Source: Paracyclopina nana (Eukaryota; Arthropoda; Copepoda; Cyclopoida; Cyclopettidae). From it: a stretch of 64,000 nt of DNA. Position numbers and translations under genes: made by a program. The notes under the pieces were generated by a model. It was not told the origin of the DNA. It saw only the letters and a list, made by a program, of their open reading frames with translations, and ran no database searches. The stretch covers positions 13,156,501 to 13,220,500 of the forward strand of contig JAGUCH010000002.1 of the NCBI GenBank assembly GCA_019096065.1, in the 5' to 3' direction. Of this stretch, positions 22,790 to 33,548 are shown piece after piece; the first letter of the stretch is position 1, and the number at the start of each line of letters is the position of its first letter.

Positions 22790-25700
22790 ATGGCGTTCAA
22801 GCTCTCTGCAATCTTGGATGGTCACGCAAATGATGTGAGGTGCATTGCTGCATATCCAGGTGGCTCACTGATCTCCGGCTCAAGAGACAAAACTGTCAAA
22901 TTGTGGGCATCGGGAGAGAAAGGTCAAGGCTGGTCGCCTCAAGTGGTGTACGAAGGCCATACCAATTATGTTTCGTAAGTTGCTCACTAGTAGTTTCATA
23001 CCTTGAAATCAGCTCAACTTAAGGTTTGTTCTTAGGTGCGTGGCAGTGATGCCCCCAAATGATGATTACCCCGAAGGTCTCATCTATACTGGCTCAATTG
23101 ATAAAAAGATTAGAGCCTACGTGCCCCACTCTGTGACGCCCGATCACATTCTTGAAGGCCATTCAGCCAATGTTTCGTCCTTATATATTTCCAAGAACCA
23201 GACTCTGTTATCTGGCTCTTGGGATACCACTGCGCGAGTCTGGCTGAACAAGAAAACAGTGATGACCTTGAAAGACCACGAAGGAGCAGTTTGGTGTGGT
23301 GTAATTCTCTCAGAAGTAGGCCTGATGATCACTGGGGCTGCTGATGGGAACCTCAAAATCTGGAAGGCTGGCCAATGCAAGTCCACCATTAAGGCTCATT
23401 CTCAGGCAGTCAGGGGTAATTCGATGTCCCTTTTAAATTGACCTCTTTCATTAGCTTTGATTCGAAAATAGATTTGGTTGTCATCACAAGGGATGAAGTG
23501 GCTTCTTGCAGCAATGATGGCAGAATATGCTTTTGGAGCATTGACAGTGCCTCGTTCAAAGCCACAATGAAACTGAATTTCGAAGGACCTGATTTCGTCT
23601 ACTCCCTGTCAACGATCAACAACGGAGCTTTGTGCGTTTCCTCAGGCGAAACTTGTGGCGTCAAGATTTTCACTGAAGGCAAATTGAGCCAGAATTTGGC
23701 GGTGCCTGCTATTTCTGCATGGTGTGTTTGTATCCTTGACAATGGGGATATAGCTGTAGGATGTTCCGACAACCGAATCTACATATTCACCCTAAATGAG
23801 GAGCGAATGGCCTCGCAAGATTTAGTGGCAATCTTCGATGCTGAGCTAGCCAAGCAGAACGAGCATGAGGCCATGGAGACTGACGACGACGGCCTCCCTG
23901 AAGAGGTGGGGGGCGTGAAAGTATCCGAGATGTCCGGTCCTGAAGCCTTGAACATTCCCGGTCGTCGAAACGGGCAAACGAAAATGATTCGTGACGGAAA
24001 TGTAGTGACAATTCACTCCTGGTCTGAGGCAGAAGGAGTATGGACCAAAATTGGTGACTTCGTGGGCCAACCCAAGAGGAAAGACCCCTCAGGTCGCGGA
24101 TTTGGAGGTGGTCGAGTCATGTACGAAGGAGTGGAATACGATCACGTATTTAACATTGACATCGACGAGGGTGTCGTTCTCAAACTTCCTTACAACAACG
24201 ACCAGGATCCCTACAAAGTTGCTCAAGACTTCATCTACAAGAACGAGCTTCCACAAGACTATTTAGATCAAATTGCCCAATTCATTATGAAGAACTCAAG
24301 TGGGGGCTCCAGCGCTGTGCAAATGGGCTCGAACTGCGATCCTCTCACTGGTGGCAATGCTTACGTGTCGGGGTCTGGTGGGGTACGTGCGAGTTCATTC
24401 AACAACGGAGGCGTAGCTGCGGATCCTTTTACTGGGGGCAACGCCTACGTTTCAGGCTCTGGTGGGGTGCAAGCGTCCTCGTTTACAAAAAGTTCTGGTG
24501 ACCCTTTTACCGGAGGGAACGCTTACACGACAAATGGAGATCATCATTCTGAATACTATCCCGTCTCGGATTTCCTCAAGTTTTCCACTGTACGTACAAG
24601 AGAAACTATTGTTTCGAGTAAAGTAATTTTTATTTTTTTAATTTTTTTTGTAGGTACCAAAGATGGATAGCTTAAGAGGCAAGCTCACAGAATTCAATGC
24701 TAAAGTGCCGCCCAGTTTGCAGCTTCAGGATGACCAGATTGAAAGGCTAATTGCAATTGGTATGAGTTTTTATCACATCTCCGTGGAGGTCACCGTTTCT
24801 TCTTCTTCTTCTTTTTCTTCTTCTTTTTCTTCTTCTTTTTCTTCTTTGCTTGGTATGACTGCTACCATCGCCTTGTCCACTACTAGGACAACTTTAACTC
24901 GAAAACTATGAATTCTTCCTTTCTCGATGAGCTTTTTCTCTTTCCTGGACAAGCATGTTTCCTTAAACCAGTCCATTTCTCGAGAGCCTATGTGCCTTTC
25001 AATGTTGGGCAACAGCTTAAGGTCTTTGCACAATCGCACCAGCTTTCTGTGCCGTTTGCTATCTATCACATAGGTTTCTGACTGAAGGACCAGAGCATTG
25101 CTACCTTGATCCAAATTCTCGAGCATTAGCTCGGCCACATTGCCCCTCAATCTGATTTTCAACCTCAATTTGATCCCTTTCACGGTGAATTCGTCCTGGA
25201 CCTCCATTGGAGTATGTGGTGGCAAAACTATTTCGACGCTACGAGTTGCACAATCACTCGTGCTCATCTTTTTTTTTCAGGTTCAACTAATGAGCCTCAG
25301 CTGACCGAGGTGGCAAATTTAATGCAGATCCTGAGATGGCCCCAGGATTACACTTTCCCAGCTATTGACATAGTACGACTGGCGATTCTCAATGCTCCAG
25401 CCTGCGCTCTGCTATTGTCTAAGCACTCTGAAGAGCTGCTGGACATTTTGCTAGATCAGTTGTCGCGTTCGGACAAGCCAGCCAATCAAATGCTCGCTCT
25501 CAGGAGTTTGGCAAATCTCTTCACAGATGATAAAGGTACCATAAAAAAAAAGAAAAGAAAAGAAAAAGAATTTTTCGTGAAAAATAGTGTGATTACAGCA
25601 GTATCAAAATAGCCAGTGCGCTTTAGTAGCTGCCACTTTCTTACCATGTGCTTTCACCTTTATTTATGGACTCTCATAACTGTCAGTGCAAATGGTTATG

Positions 25701-26307
25701 TCTGCTTGCTTCATTAAAAAAAGCACAGAAAAATAGCCCGATTATTGCTTGTCAAAAATACTATTATCACGAGTTTTCTGCTAGAAGTATCTTGGGAAAA
25801 GCAATTATGCTATTTGCCATGAGCATTGTTGCAGACGCATCAAACTGAAAGCAGCTTCGTTAAGTTATGTACTACAAGGAGTCAAATTTCGTCCTTACGA
25901 GATGTTTTTCCTTTTTAGGACTGCAACTCCTTGTCAGCCTCCAGTCTACAATTATTGCTCAGCTCAGCGCACTTTTTCCCGTGGAGAATAAGCAATGCCA
26001 AATTGCGATGGCTACCGTGCTGCTGAATTTTGCTGTCGTCTCTACCTCCCGAGTTGTCAACAACGAAGCCCAAGTGACTTGCTTGAATTTATGCCTGTTG
26101 TTCCTGCAAGGCATGACAGAGTCCGAGGCTAGATTTAGAAATATGGTCACTCTGGGCACCCTCCTGGCCTCCGATCCAGCCACGAGCAATCTTATTACAA
26201 AAGAAGCCAAGAAACTGGACGCGAAAGAAAAAGTGGAGGCTGCAAAATTGCTCGACACCACTGACAAAGTGCAGAACATTGCATCAGCCTTGATTTCCAG
26301 ACTTTGA
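22790..26307 (+). CDS. Plaa: PLAA / Doa1 (Ufd3): WD40-PFU-PUL ubiquitin and p97 adaptor
   Basis: Ubiquitin-binding cofactor of the p97/Cdc48 ATPase. Exons: 22790-22974, 23036-23415, 23472-24589, 24654-24759, 25281-25535, 25919-26307; total 2433 nt, 810 aa, all in phase. Residues 1-300 are WD40 repeats (ILDGHANDVRCIAA, SGSRDKTVKLW, LLSGSWDTTARVWL). The PFU domain is at about 360-470 (GNVVTIHSWSEAEGVWTKIG, YDHVFNIDIDEGVVLKLPYN). Three DPFTGGNAY-type repeats follow. The PUL domain is at about 565-810 and ends NIASALISRL. At the second junction an acceptor at 23438-23450 would give a stop; the acceptor ending at 23471 (AAAATAG) keeps phase and gives AVRDLVVITRDEVASCSNDG. The stop is 91 bp from the Toll stop on the other strand. 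Confidence 0.95.
24773..25267 (-). CDS. Antisense intronless ORF inside PLAA intron, unknown protein
   Basis: A 164-codon ORF with a true ATG at 25265-25267 fills almost the whole 521-bp PLAA intron (24760-25280) on the opposite strand. The sequence looks protein-like: a basic, mixed-composition body (VKGIKLRLKIRLRGNVAELM, RHRKLVRLCKDLKLLPNIER, WFKETCLSRKEKKLIEKGRI) and an acidic, glutamate-rich C-terminus (EEKEEEKEEEEETVTSTEM). The Glu-rich end is encoded by the GAA-type repeat seen as TTC repeats on the plus strand. I do not recognise a family. It could be a nested gene, a retrocopy or a chance ORF. Confidence 0.4.
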   Translation of the reverse strand: MSTSDCATRSVEIVLPPHTPMEVQDEFTVKGIKLRLKIRLRGNVAELMLENLDQGSNALVLQSETYVIDSKRHRKLVRLCKDLKLLPNIERHIGSREMDWFKETCLSRKEKKLIEKGRIHSFRVKVVLVVDKAMVAVIPSKEEKEEEKEEEKEEEEETVTSTEM

Positions 26308-26398
26308 TGATGATGAATGTATTTATCGAATAGCTTTCATACTAATTCTTCATGTGTAACGGGAATGGCACGAACTACATGGTAAAATATAGAACTTT

Positions 26399-29300
26399 TC
26401 ACAGCACAAATCCCTCATATGGAGTCGATGACGATCGTTTGTGGGATGAATTGGAAGCTAGTTGCTGCAACTGCGATGACGACATATGGAGAATCTTGCG
26501 TGAGGGCAAGTCTTCCAATTTGATTGCACTGACCCTATGTTGCATTAGTTTGGGCTCGTCCAGCATTGACACTGACCTCGAGTGGTGGCTTTGATTCGCC
26601 ACGTGTTTGCTATGGTAGTGCGGCTTTTTGGCACTATGAAGTGGTTGGTACAAGTTGTTGCTCGACAAGACTAGAGCTTGGCCATAGGTAGGATCCAGCA
26701 TTGATGAAGACCTCCTGTGAGGACCCAATGGCTGATGATGCGGTTTCTTTTGCATTGGCGGGGTGGAGGACATGTTGTCAAATAGTAGCGACCTTGACTT
26801 TTGGTGATTTTGGCTCCTGGCTTTGGCCCTCGTGACAGGGGACATCATTTTCACTTGCGCCGGGGTTGCACTGACAGTACTAGAATTAGTAGTTGGCGGA
26901 GAGGCAGATGACAATGGAGTTGTCATGGTGGAATTGAGCGAGCCCAAGAGTTCAGGACTGAAAGCAGCCAACTGTAAAAGCATTGGTGAAGCGTAGGTGG
27001 CATCGGCTGGTGATGGCCTCATCATTTTCCCCACTTTGGGAGGAGGCGTGGGGGGACAGTCTAAGTGGCCATAATTTGCAGAAGGCATGCCATTTCCCTC
27101 AAAAAACGATTTTGACCTTTGATGGCTGGCGGAGGAAGCTCCACCTCGAGCTCCGCTTATGGTCTCAACTAAGGCCGAATTGGACCTCTGGTGAACTGCG
27201 TTGGTTCCACATGATCTGGTAGGGTTGAGGTGACTGCTAATGCTAGTAGGAATAATTTGGCTGCCGTAGATGCCCGAGTCAGCTATGGAAGAATGTGTGG
27301 AGCATTGCTGCTTTTTCTTCACAGCTGCTACCGACGTTGGAGTAGCGTTCATTGAAACTACTGCATCGTTATACGTCCACACACCAGAAATGTCCAGCTC
27401 AGCCCCGCCCTCTTTGGTTGGCAGCCTCGGAGGGTCTGGCAGATAGTACTTGAGTGCATTCCAAAATTGCACCCTTTGATCGTCGGTCGACGAGGACTGC
27501 CATTTCAGCACTTTGGACGATGATTTGGTGAATTTCTTCACCTCGCTCGATATTGGCGGTTCAATGTCGTCAACTTGAACGACGATTAACCTCTTATAGT
27601 TGAGGACAATGTCCTGCACGTGCTGCCACTCCGTCGCTATGAATGCCCGCGATAAAATCACGATGTGCGTTTTGCTGGCTACCATAGCGGACTTGAAAGC
27701 CTCGGAGGTGTAGATGCCAGCCAAGTCCCGATGCAGCAGGCAGAGACGATAAGCAGGTTCCAAATTATGACAAATTTCGTTGATGACAGCCTCGTTATCT
27801 TTGCTGCTGTACAATATGAGGCCGTCAAAGAGAAACACAGGCTGGCCTTCCTCATCCACGCCATTGCCTACAACAGCATTTGTCATCGTCATTGGTGAAG
27901 AGGGCTTATTTTTGCCCTCCTTCAGCTCAATCCTGATTCCATAGCGACTGTGCAGCCAAATCTTGCACTTGTCCTTGAGGCAAATGAAGGTGCACACAAA
28001 GGCCAGAAGAGCGACACAGAGGCCCACCGAGCCCGCGACAACGGGGACAATTTGGCCGCTGCCATAGGAGGTCGTGTCCGTGATATAAATATGGCTATTG
28101 GGCAGTATGGAGTGGCAATTGGTTTGTCCACCGTGACGATTTCTCGAATCGTGATCACTGTTGCACGCAATGTCATTAGCGTCCTTGACCACCGCGTTGC
28201 TCAGCGTGTCAATGAACATGCGGAACTTGCGGACGAAGCTGCACTCACAGTTCCACCAGTTGGAGCTCAACGTGAGCGAATGGAGATATTTGTTGGCACT
28301 GAGCTCCCAAATGGGGAACTCGATGAGTAAGTTGCCATCCAGCCGCAACACCCTCAGTTGGCTCAAGTGCTTGAACGTGTCAGCAGCGATGGTCACTAAT
28401 TGGTTCTGCTCAAGATAGAGCTCCTTGAGGGAAACGGCTCCCGAGAACTCGTGGCCAGCCAATTGCTTCAACTGGTTATGGCCCAGGTTGACCACTTCCA
28501 AATGGTCCAGACCGCTGAAGGTGCCATTTTCGATTTCGTTCACGTTGCTGTGGTCCACAAAGACCTTTTTGAGTCGCGTCCGCCCGAGGAACATGGTTTG
28601 TGTCAACCTCGTGAGATTGTTGCCACTGAGGTGCAAAGCTGTCACGTCCATAGGGACCAAGGATGGGACGTGGTTCAATTGCTTTTTCGAGCATTGAACA
28701 ACATTGGCTGACCATAACTGGTCGTGGAAGCACTGGCAGTCATCGGGGCATTTCATCTATGCAGAGAACAAGTTGATGAGCAAAAGTTTTTTAATAAGGA
28801 CTTTAGAAAAAAGTTTACTATCTACCTGACAGTCGCACGCCAAGAAGTCGCAACAGAGGCACAAGGCCAAGCAGTGAGTTTCATAGGGGCACAAAAAGGC
28901 CTCCTCGTCCAGCTGAGTCAACGTTTGCAAGAAGTGCTTGGTGGGGTCGGTGGTGTTCAACACTCGACAAGTGACTTGCTCCAAGTCTGGCAGTTCCGGG
29001 TACAATTGATTCATGGAGGTCAACGCTTGCGAGGCCATGCCGGGATTTTGCAGCTGAGTGGTGGCCACTTGGTGGAACCACTGCAGATTACAATTGCAAA
29101 TCAGGGGATTGCCAGCAAGGAAGAACTGTGGCGGCTCTGTAAAAAGAAGTAGTCCTTGTCAACTTCTTCGAGTATTACAAGGAAAGTTTCCCTTTTTCCC
29201 ATTTGCATCCATATTCCATAGCAGTATGCATGCATATTAAAGGGGAAAGCCTTGATTTTTTTCAGCATATGCAGTAGCATTGACTCATAACTCATGTCTA

Positions 29301-31486
29301 AGCAAAGCGGGCCCACTTGACTGTCAAAAGCATGCCTGGCTATCAGAAGCAGAAATTAAGCCAAAAAGAAGGGGAAAAGGGGCTGAAATGACATTCAAGG
29401 CTTTGCTTGCAGCGAGAGGCGCGCAAAATGCATTTTTTGACACGCAATCATTGGAACTCGTACCAAAAAGTAACTTTTTCGCACCACACTAATAATAAAA
29501 AAAGAAATGGCTACCTTCATTTGGCCCTAAGGAGACCATCAGAGAGGACACATCCAAGGACTCGAGCCTATTCCGCTCCAGATGCACTTTGGTCAGCCGC
29601 TTCTTTCCCAGAAATGTGTTGGGTGCAATCCTGCTGATGGTGTTGTTGCTCAGGTTGATTTCCTCCATGCCAGGCAACACGGAGAGCACGTGCAACGAGG
29701 AGATCACGTTGACGCTGGCATCCACATATTTGAGGTTGTAGTTGTCCCGCAGGGCAAAGTAGTTCCCAAGGGAGTCGATGTTGTTCGAGTGGATGTCTAG
29801 GCTCTCCAGGCTGGGCGGAACGAAAGCATAGTCGAACCAGAGCAAGTGGTTAGCCGACAAGTTCAGCCTCAGGAGTGACACTTGATGCGTGAACAACCCA
29901 TTCACGTCTTCCAGCTGGTTCTCAGACAAATCCAGCTCCTGCAGACTTTTGATGTCTTTGAACGTCTCCTGTTCCAATGACATGAGCCTATTACGGCTCA
30001 GATCCAGTTCAACGAGGCCGCTGACCTCCACAAAAGCTCCCTCGCCCAGGCGGCTTAATTCGTTGTCTCCCAGCCTCAAGACTTGCAGCTTAGGCAGGCC
30101 CTGCAGGGATTCCCTTTTGAGCACTCCCAACAGGTTAGATCCCAAATCGAGGATTTGAAGGCTGGACAGCTGGTGCACAGCCTCGGGCACTTGTGTGAGG
30201 AAATTGTGGCCGAGACCGAGGGAGACGAGAGAAGTGCAGTTTCTCAACGAACCGGAGTGCAAGGTGTGGAGTCGGTTATGGTCCAAATCGAGCACACTGA
30301 GCAAAGAGAGGCCGGTGAGGGTTTGCCTCTGCAGAATCTCCATCTGATTATGCTTCAGCACCAAAATATGCAAATTGGCCAAATTGAGGAAGGACTGCGT
30401 GGCAATGGTGTGGATCTTGTTATTGCCAAGGTTGAGGACCTGCAGGGCAGTGAGGTCATCGAGCAGGCCTTCGTCCAGCCTCGCTATGTGATTGCTGGAC
30501 AAGTCGAGCACCACGAGGCTGTGCAGCTTGGAGAAAATCCCATGGCGGATCCAGTTCTCGTCCAAGTTGTTGCCAGACAAATTCAACATTTGCAGGCTGC
30601 TGAGGTTGTGGAAGACATTGAGGTCAATGGTGCCTAGCGTGTTGTTGGCCAATATCAATGTCCTCAAGTTGGGAGTGTGCGTGAAGATCTTGGGTGGAAT
30701 TGCAGCCAACTTGTTGAACGAGAGGTCGATGCTTTCCAGCTGGTCGAGGCCTCTGAACGTCGAGTCCACGAGGACATCCACGTTGTTGTGGCTCAAGTCA
30801 ATGAGTTTGAGGGAGGCATGCAAGGCCCCCAAAGAGCCCGGAGTCACGGCCACCAGCCCATTGTTGCTCAAGGACAGGGTCACCACGGGAATGGAGCATC
30901 GGAACTCCTCCTGCACAGAGTCCTTAATGTGGCTGAGACCGAGGCCGTTGAGGTCAGAGATGGAATTGTACGCCAGGTCAATGTGCCTTAGGTTCTTGAG
31001 AGGGCAAAAGAATCCGGGGGGGATTTCATGCAAGTTGTTGAGCCTCATGTCAATTTTCTGCAGCCTCTCCAGGCCCACGAGGGACTCGTAATCAGGCTCC
31101 ATTTGCAGCGAGGTCCAGTCCTCGTTGTGCGTATGAATCACCAGCTGAGTGAGGCCTCGGAGGCCGACAAACGTCCTCGGGGGCAGAGTCCTAAGTTTGC
31201 AATAGCTCACTTCCAGCTCCGTCACCTTGTCAAGGGATCCAAAATGGTCGGACCTGAGCTGGGACTCGAAAAAGAACACATCCGAGCAGAGAATTTTCAG
31301 CTTGGTGGCCTCGGCCAGCCCGGGATCGGGCACCTGCATGGCAGCCGAGGACGAGTTTCTGCGGAAGTCCAGGATCTTGAGGTTGCACTCCACACTGTCC
31401 TGGGTGATCCAGGTGCACTTGGCCTCAGCTCGGCCCAGGGCTAGCATAGCTATCGCCATGATAAGCTGGCCATTCACCAGCCCCAT
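26399..31486 (-). CDS. Toll-like receptor, long multi-cysteine-cluster type (Toll-6/7/8-like)
   Basis: Single-pass receptor of innate immunity or development. Exons 31486-29515, 29136-28826 and 28756-26399 are in phase; 1546 aa. Signal peptide QLIMAIAMLALGRAEA. About twenty ectodomain LRRs follow, then an LRRCT (NPLICNCNLQWFHQV) and a cysteine-rich junction (LCPYETHCLALCLCCDFLAC). A second LRRNT (CPDDCQCFHDQLWS), more LRRs and a second LRRCT (NWWNCECSFVRKF) follow. TM is at about 997-1020 (VPVVAGSVGLCVALLAFVCT). The TIR domain is at about 1068-1205 with box 1 FDGLILYSSKD, box 2 LCLLHRDLAG and box 3 FWNALKYYLP. A Ser/Pro-rich tail of over 300 residues follows. The cysteine layout is that of the long insect Tolls 6, 7, 8 and 18w. 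The BB-loop proline is replaced by alanine. Confidence 0.95.
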
Positions 31487-32405
31487 TTTCTTGACTCGGT
31501 GGATTCAGTTGCCCATATTGTTAGCAAGAAGGATTGATTGCGTCCAGGTCAGGTTGTCGACTGGTATTGGTGGTCAACCTGTTGAACCATGCTACGTACG
31601 CTGCGTGGTGGTAGCTCCGCAGGAGATCGATGGGGTTGACCGGGTGACTCAATGTGCAGCATAGCTGTTGGCCACAGACAATTGGGGTGCTTTACGGCCA
31701 CGCTCATCGTCGCGTTGCCGGCCAGGTAGTTAGTCAACGTGACTCGGGGCAATTTTCACATTCCTCGTCCCTTTGGCACAATATCGTGATCATCGGTCTT
31801 CCACAATCTCAATACACAATAATAGATTCGCGTCTTGGCATTCAACTTGGTCGCACGAAAATTTTCCACTGCCACCTTAATTGAAATGCTCTGCTAGTTA
31901 CTTGCAAAGAAAGGCCCTTTGCTACGTCCGCTTGACCGTGAGAATGGTTAAATAAACAATCAAGGTTGTTTTCCACCAACTAGCATTTAATTACGAAAAG
32001 TATGAGAAGGAATGCAATCAATAACACCCATCATCATGTTTTTTTGATTTGTTTTCCGCAACTTTTGGGTAGCTCGCCTACTTGGGACCAGTAAAAAATA
32101 AGCGTTTTCAATGCACGAAGTGAGAAAGTAGTTCAGATCGTAAAGCTGCTGTTAGTAGCAAAATGTCACCCCATGATTCAGTTGCTGGCAAAAGAAAACA
32201 AAGCTATAAAAAGTTGTAGTTGTACAATTCTATTTGTCACTTGTCGACCCCAATTTCCCAGGCTGCTTTCAAACGGGAGACGCCACACTTCCACCTTTTT
32301 ATGCCTTTTGAGAATACCAAGAGTCACGGATGAAGTGTGCCCAAATTATTTTCCGGCAAAAAGTTCAACTACTATGTGAGCTCCCAGAAACTGCTACAAT
32401 GTCAT
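31487..32405. other. Toll 5' flank up to the retroelement
   Basis: Presumed promoter/5' UTR of the minus-strand Toll gene, ending at the 5-bp target site GTCAT (32401-32405) of the BEL/Pao insertion. No other feature recognised. Confidence 0.4.
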
Positions 32406-32673
32406 TGTAAGAGGTTGCAGTGAGCTACTGTATATATTTCCGAATTCCCTTTGTTTACGTATGCAAATAAACAGTATTAGATTTTCCGCCAAACAGTAAA
32501 GACCTTCAAAAGCTCTTTATTTTCGAACCCAAAGTCGCGGGAGCTTCTGAGCCATCTCATCGGAGGTTTCCACGCTGGAGATTTGATCTGGAGACTCCAT
32601 TGTCCAACTCCAGATCCAAAGTCAACCAGGATTGCCCTTGACCACTCCCAATGTTCAAGATCATCCTGTAACA
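32406..32673 (+). repeat. 5' LTR of BEL/Pao element
   Basis: 268 bp, TGTAAGAGG...CCTGTAACA. Contains a TATATATTT stretch near 32431 and AATAAA near 32466, plausible core promoter and poly(A) signals. Reads identical to the copy at 42081. Confidence 0.97.
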
Positions 32674-33548
32674 AGAACTGGCGCCCAACTCGTGGGGCTG
32701 TAACCCACCAAGTGAGATTTAAAATTTATGGTCTCATTTACCGTCATTGCAGCCCAAAAAATCGAAGCAATTGGCGAGTTTGACACGACGCGGAAAATGG
32801 CCAACGGAAATTTCCGCTAACTCGTGGTCTTGCTTGCTGTGAACACGCTACGGTGAGCCGTGAGCCAGGCACTCCTCTACTACTCATCAAGGATGGTCAC
32901 CAATGACAAGTAGTAATCAACAACAACGAGGAGGAAGGAAGAAGCCGGGCAAGACGCCATCTTTGCCGTCGGCCATCTTGAATTTTGACAAGAATTCAAG
33001 AAATTGAAGCAACGCGGCGAGGCCGTCAACGCGGAAAATGCAAATGGAAATTTCCGCCCGACCCGAAAAATTGTGAAGTGCTTAATTTGACTACCTATTA
33101 CGGGGCATAAAGCGTATTGCTGGCCTTGTTTTAGATCAATTGTTTTAGCCTTGACTAATAAAACAAACTCATTAGAGAACGCGTCTTGCTACTCTAATTT
33201 TATACTTTGACTTGAATGGAAACCTGCTTGTGCTGGCCTGCTAACGTGAGGATTGCCATATTTGACCCAAAACCGAACCTAAAGGCGGGGTCAATGCGAC
33301 GCGGAAAATAGGCCTGCGATGCGGAAAATAGCCAATGGAAATTTCCACTAACTCGCGATCCGCAGCCAAGCACCACTCCGCTACTCATCAAGGAGCCAAT
33401 GACAAGTAGTCTGAAAATACAAGGGGTAAAGCGTCTTGCTGACCTTGTTTTAAGTTTTTGACTAAAAAGAGAACGCGTATTGCTATTCTTAAGTTTCATC
33501 CTTTGACTGAGTTTTATTGTACCTGGCAATGGGGGGAGTCCATTACTC
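32674..33548 (+). repeat. Retroelement leader with duplicated segments
   Basis: Three copies of a GCGGAAAAT...GGAAATTTCC block lie at about 32785-32820, 33030-33060 and 33299-33352. The sequence after it (CTCATCAAGGA...CAATGACAAGTAGT) is present at 32885-32913 and 33381-33411. A second duplicated block (AAAGCGT(A/C)TTGCTG(G/A)CCTTGTTTTA... GAACGCGT(C/A)TTGCTA) lies at 33110-33192 and 33430-33486. GGAAATTTCC is palindromic, so hairpins are possible. Confidence 0.75.
32679..32700 (+). other. Primer binding site
   Basis: Five bases after the 5' LTR the sequence TGGCGCCCAAC then TCGTGGGGCTG begins. TGGCGCCCAAC is the start of the tRNA-Lys(1,2)-type PBS known from other retroelements; the following bases resemble it with a two-base insertion. 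The exact tRNA is inference. Confidence 0.7.

Noticed and set aside
23438-23471. Open frame just upstream of PLAA exon 3 as coding sequence
   Set aside because: Using the acceptor ending at 23450 puts a TAG in frame; the acceptor at 23471 restores phase and WD40 alignment.
24797-24850. TTC microsatellite
   Set aside because: It encodes the Glu-rich end of the antisense ORF, so it was recorded there rather than as an independent repeat; slippage remains an alternative explanation for part of that ORF.
30083-31664. Plus-strand ORFs of 138-199 codons opposite the Toll LRR exon
   Set aside because: Mirror frames of the leucine-rich repeats; the minus-strand LRR reading explains the openness.
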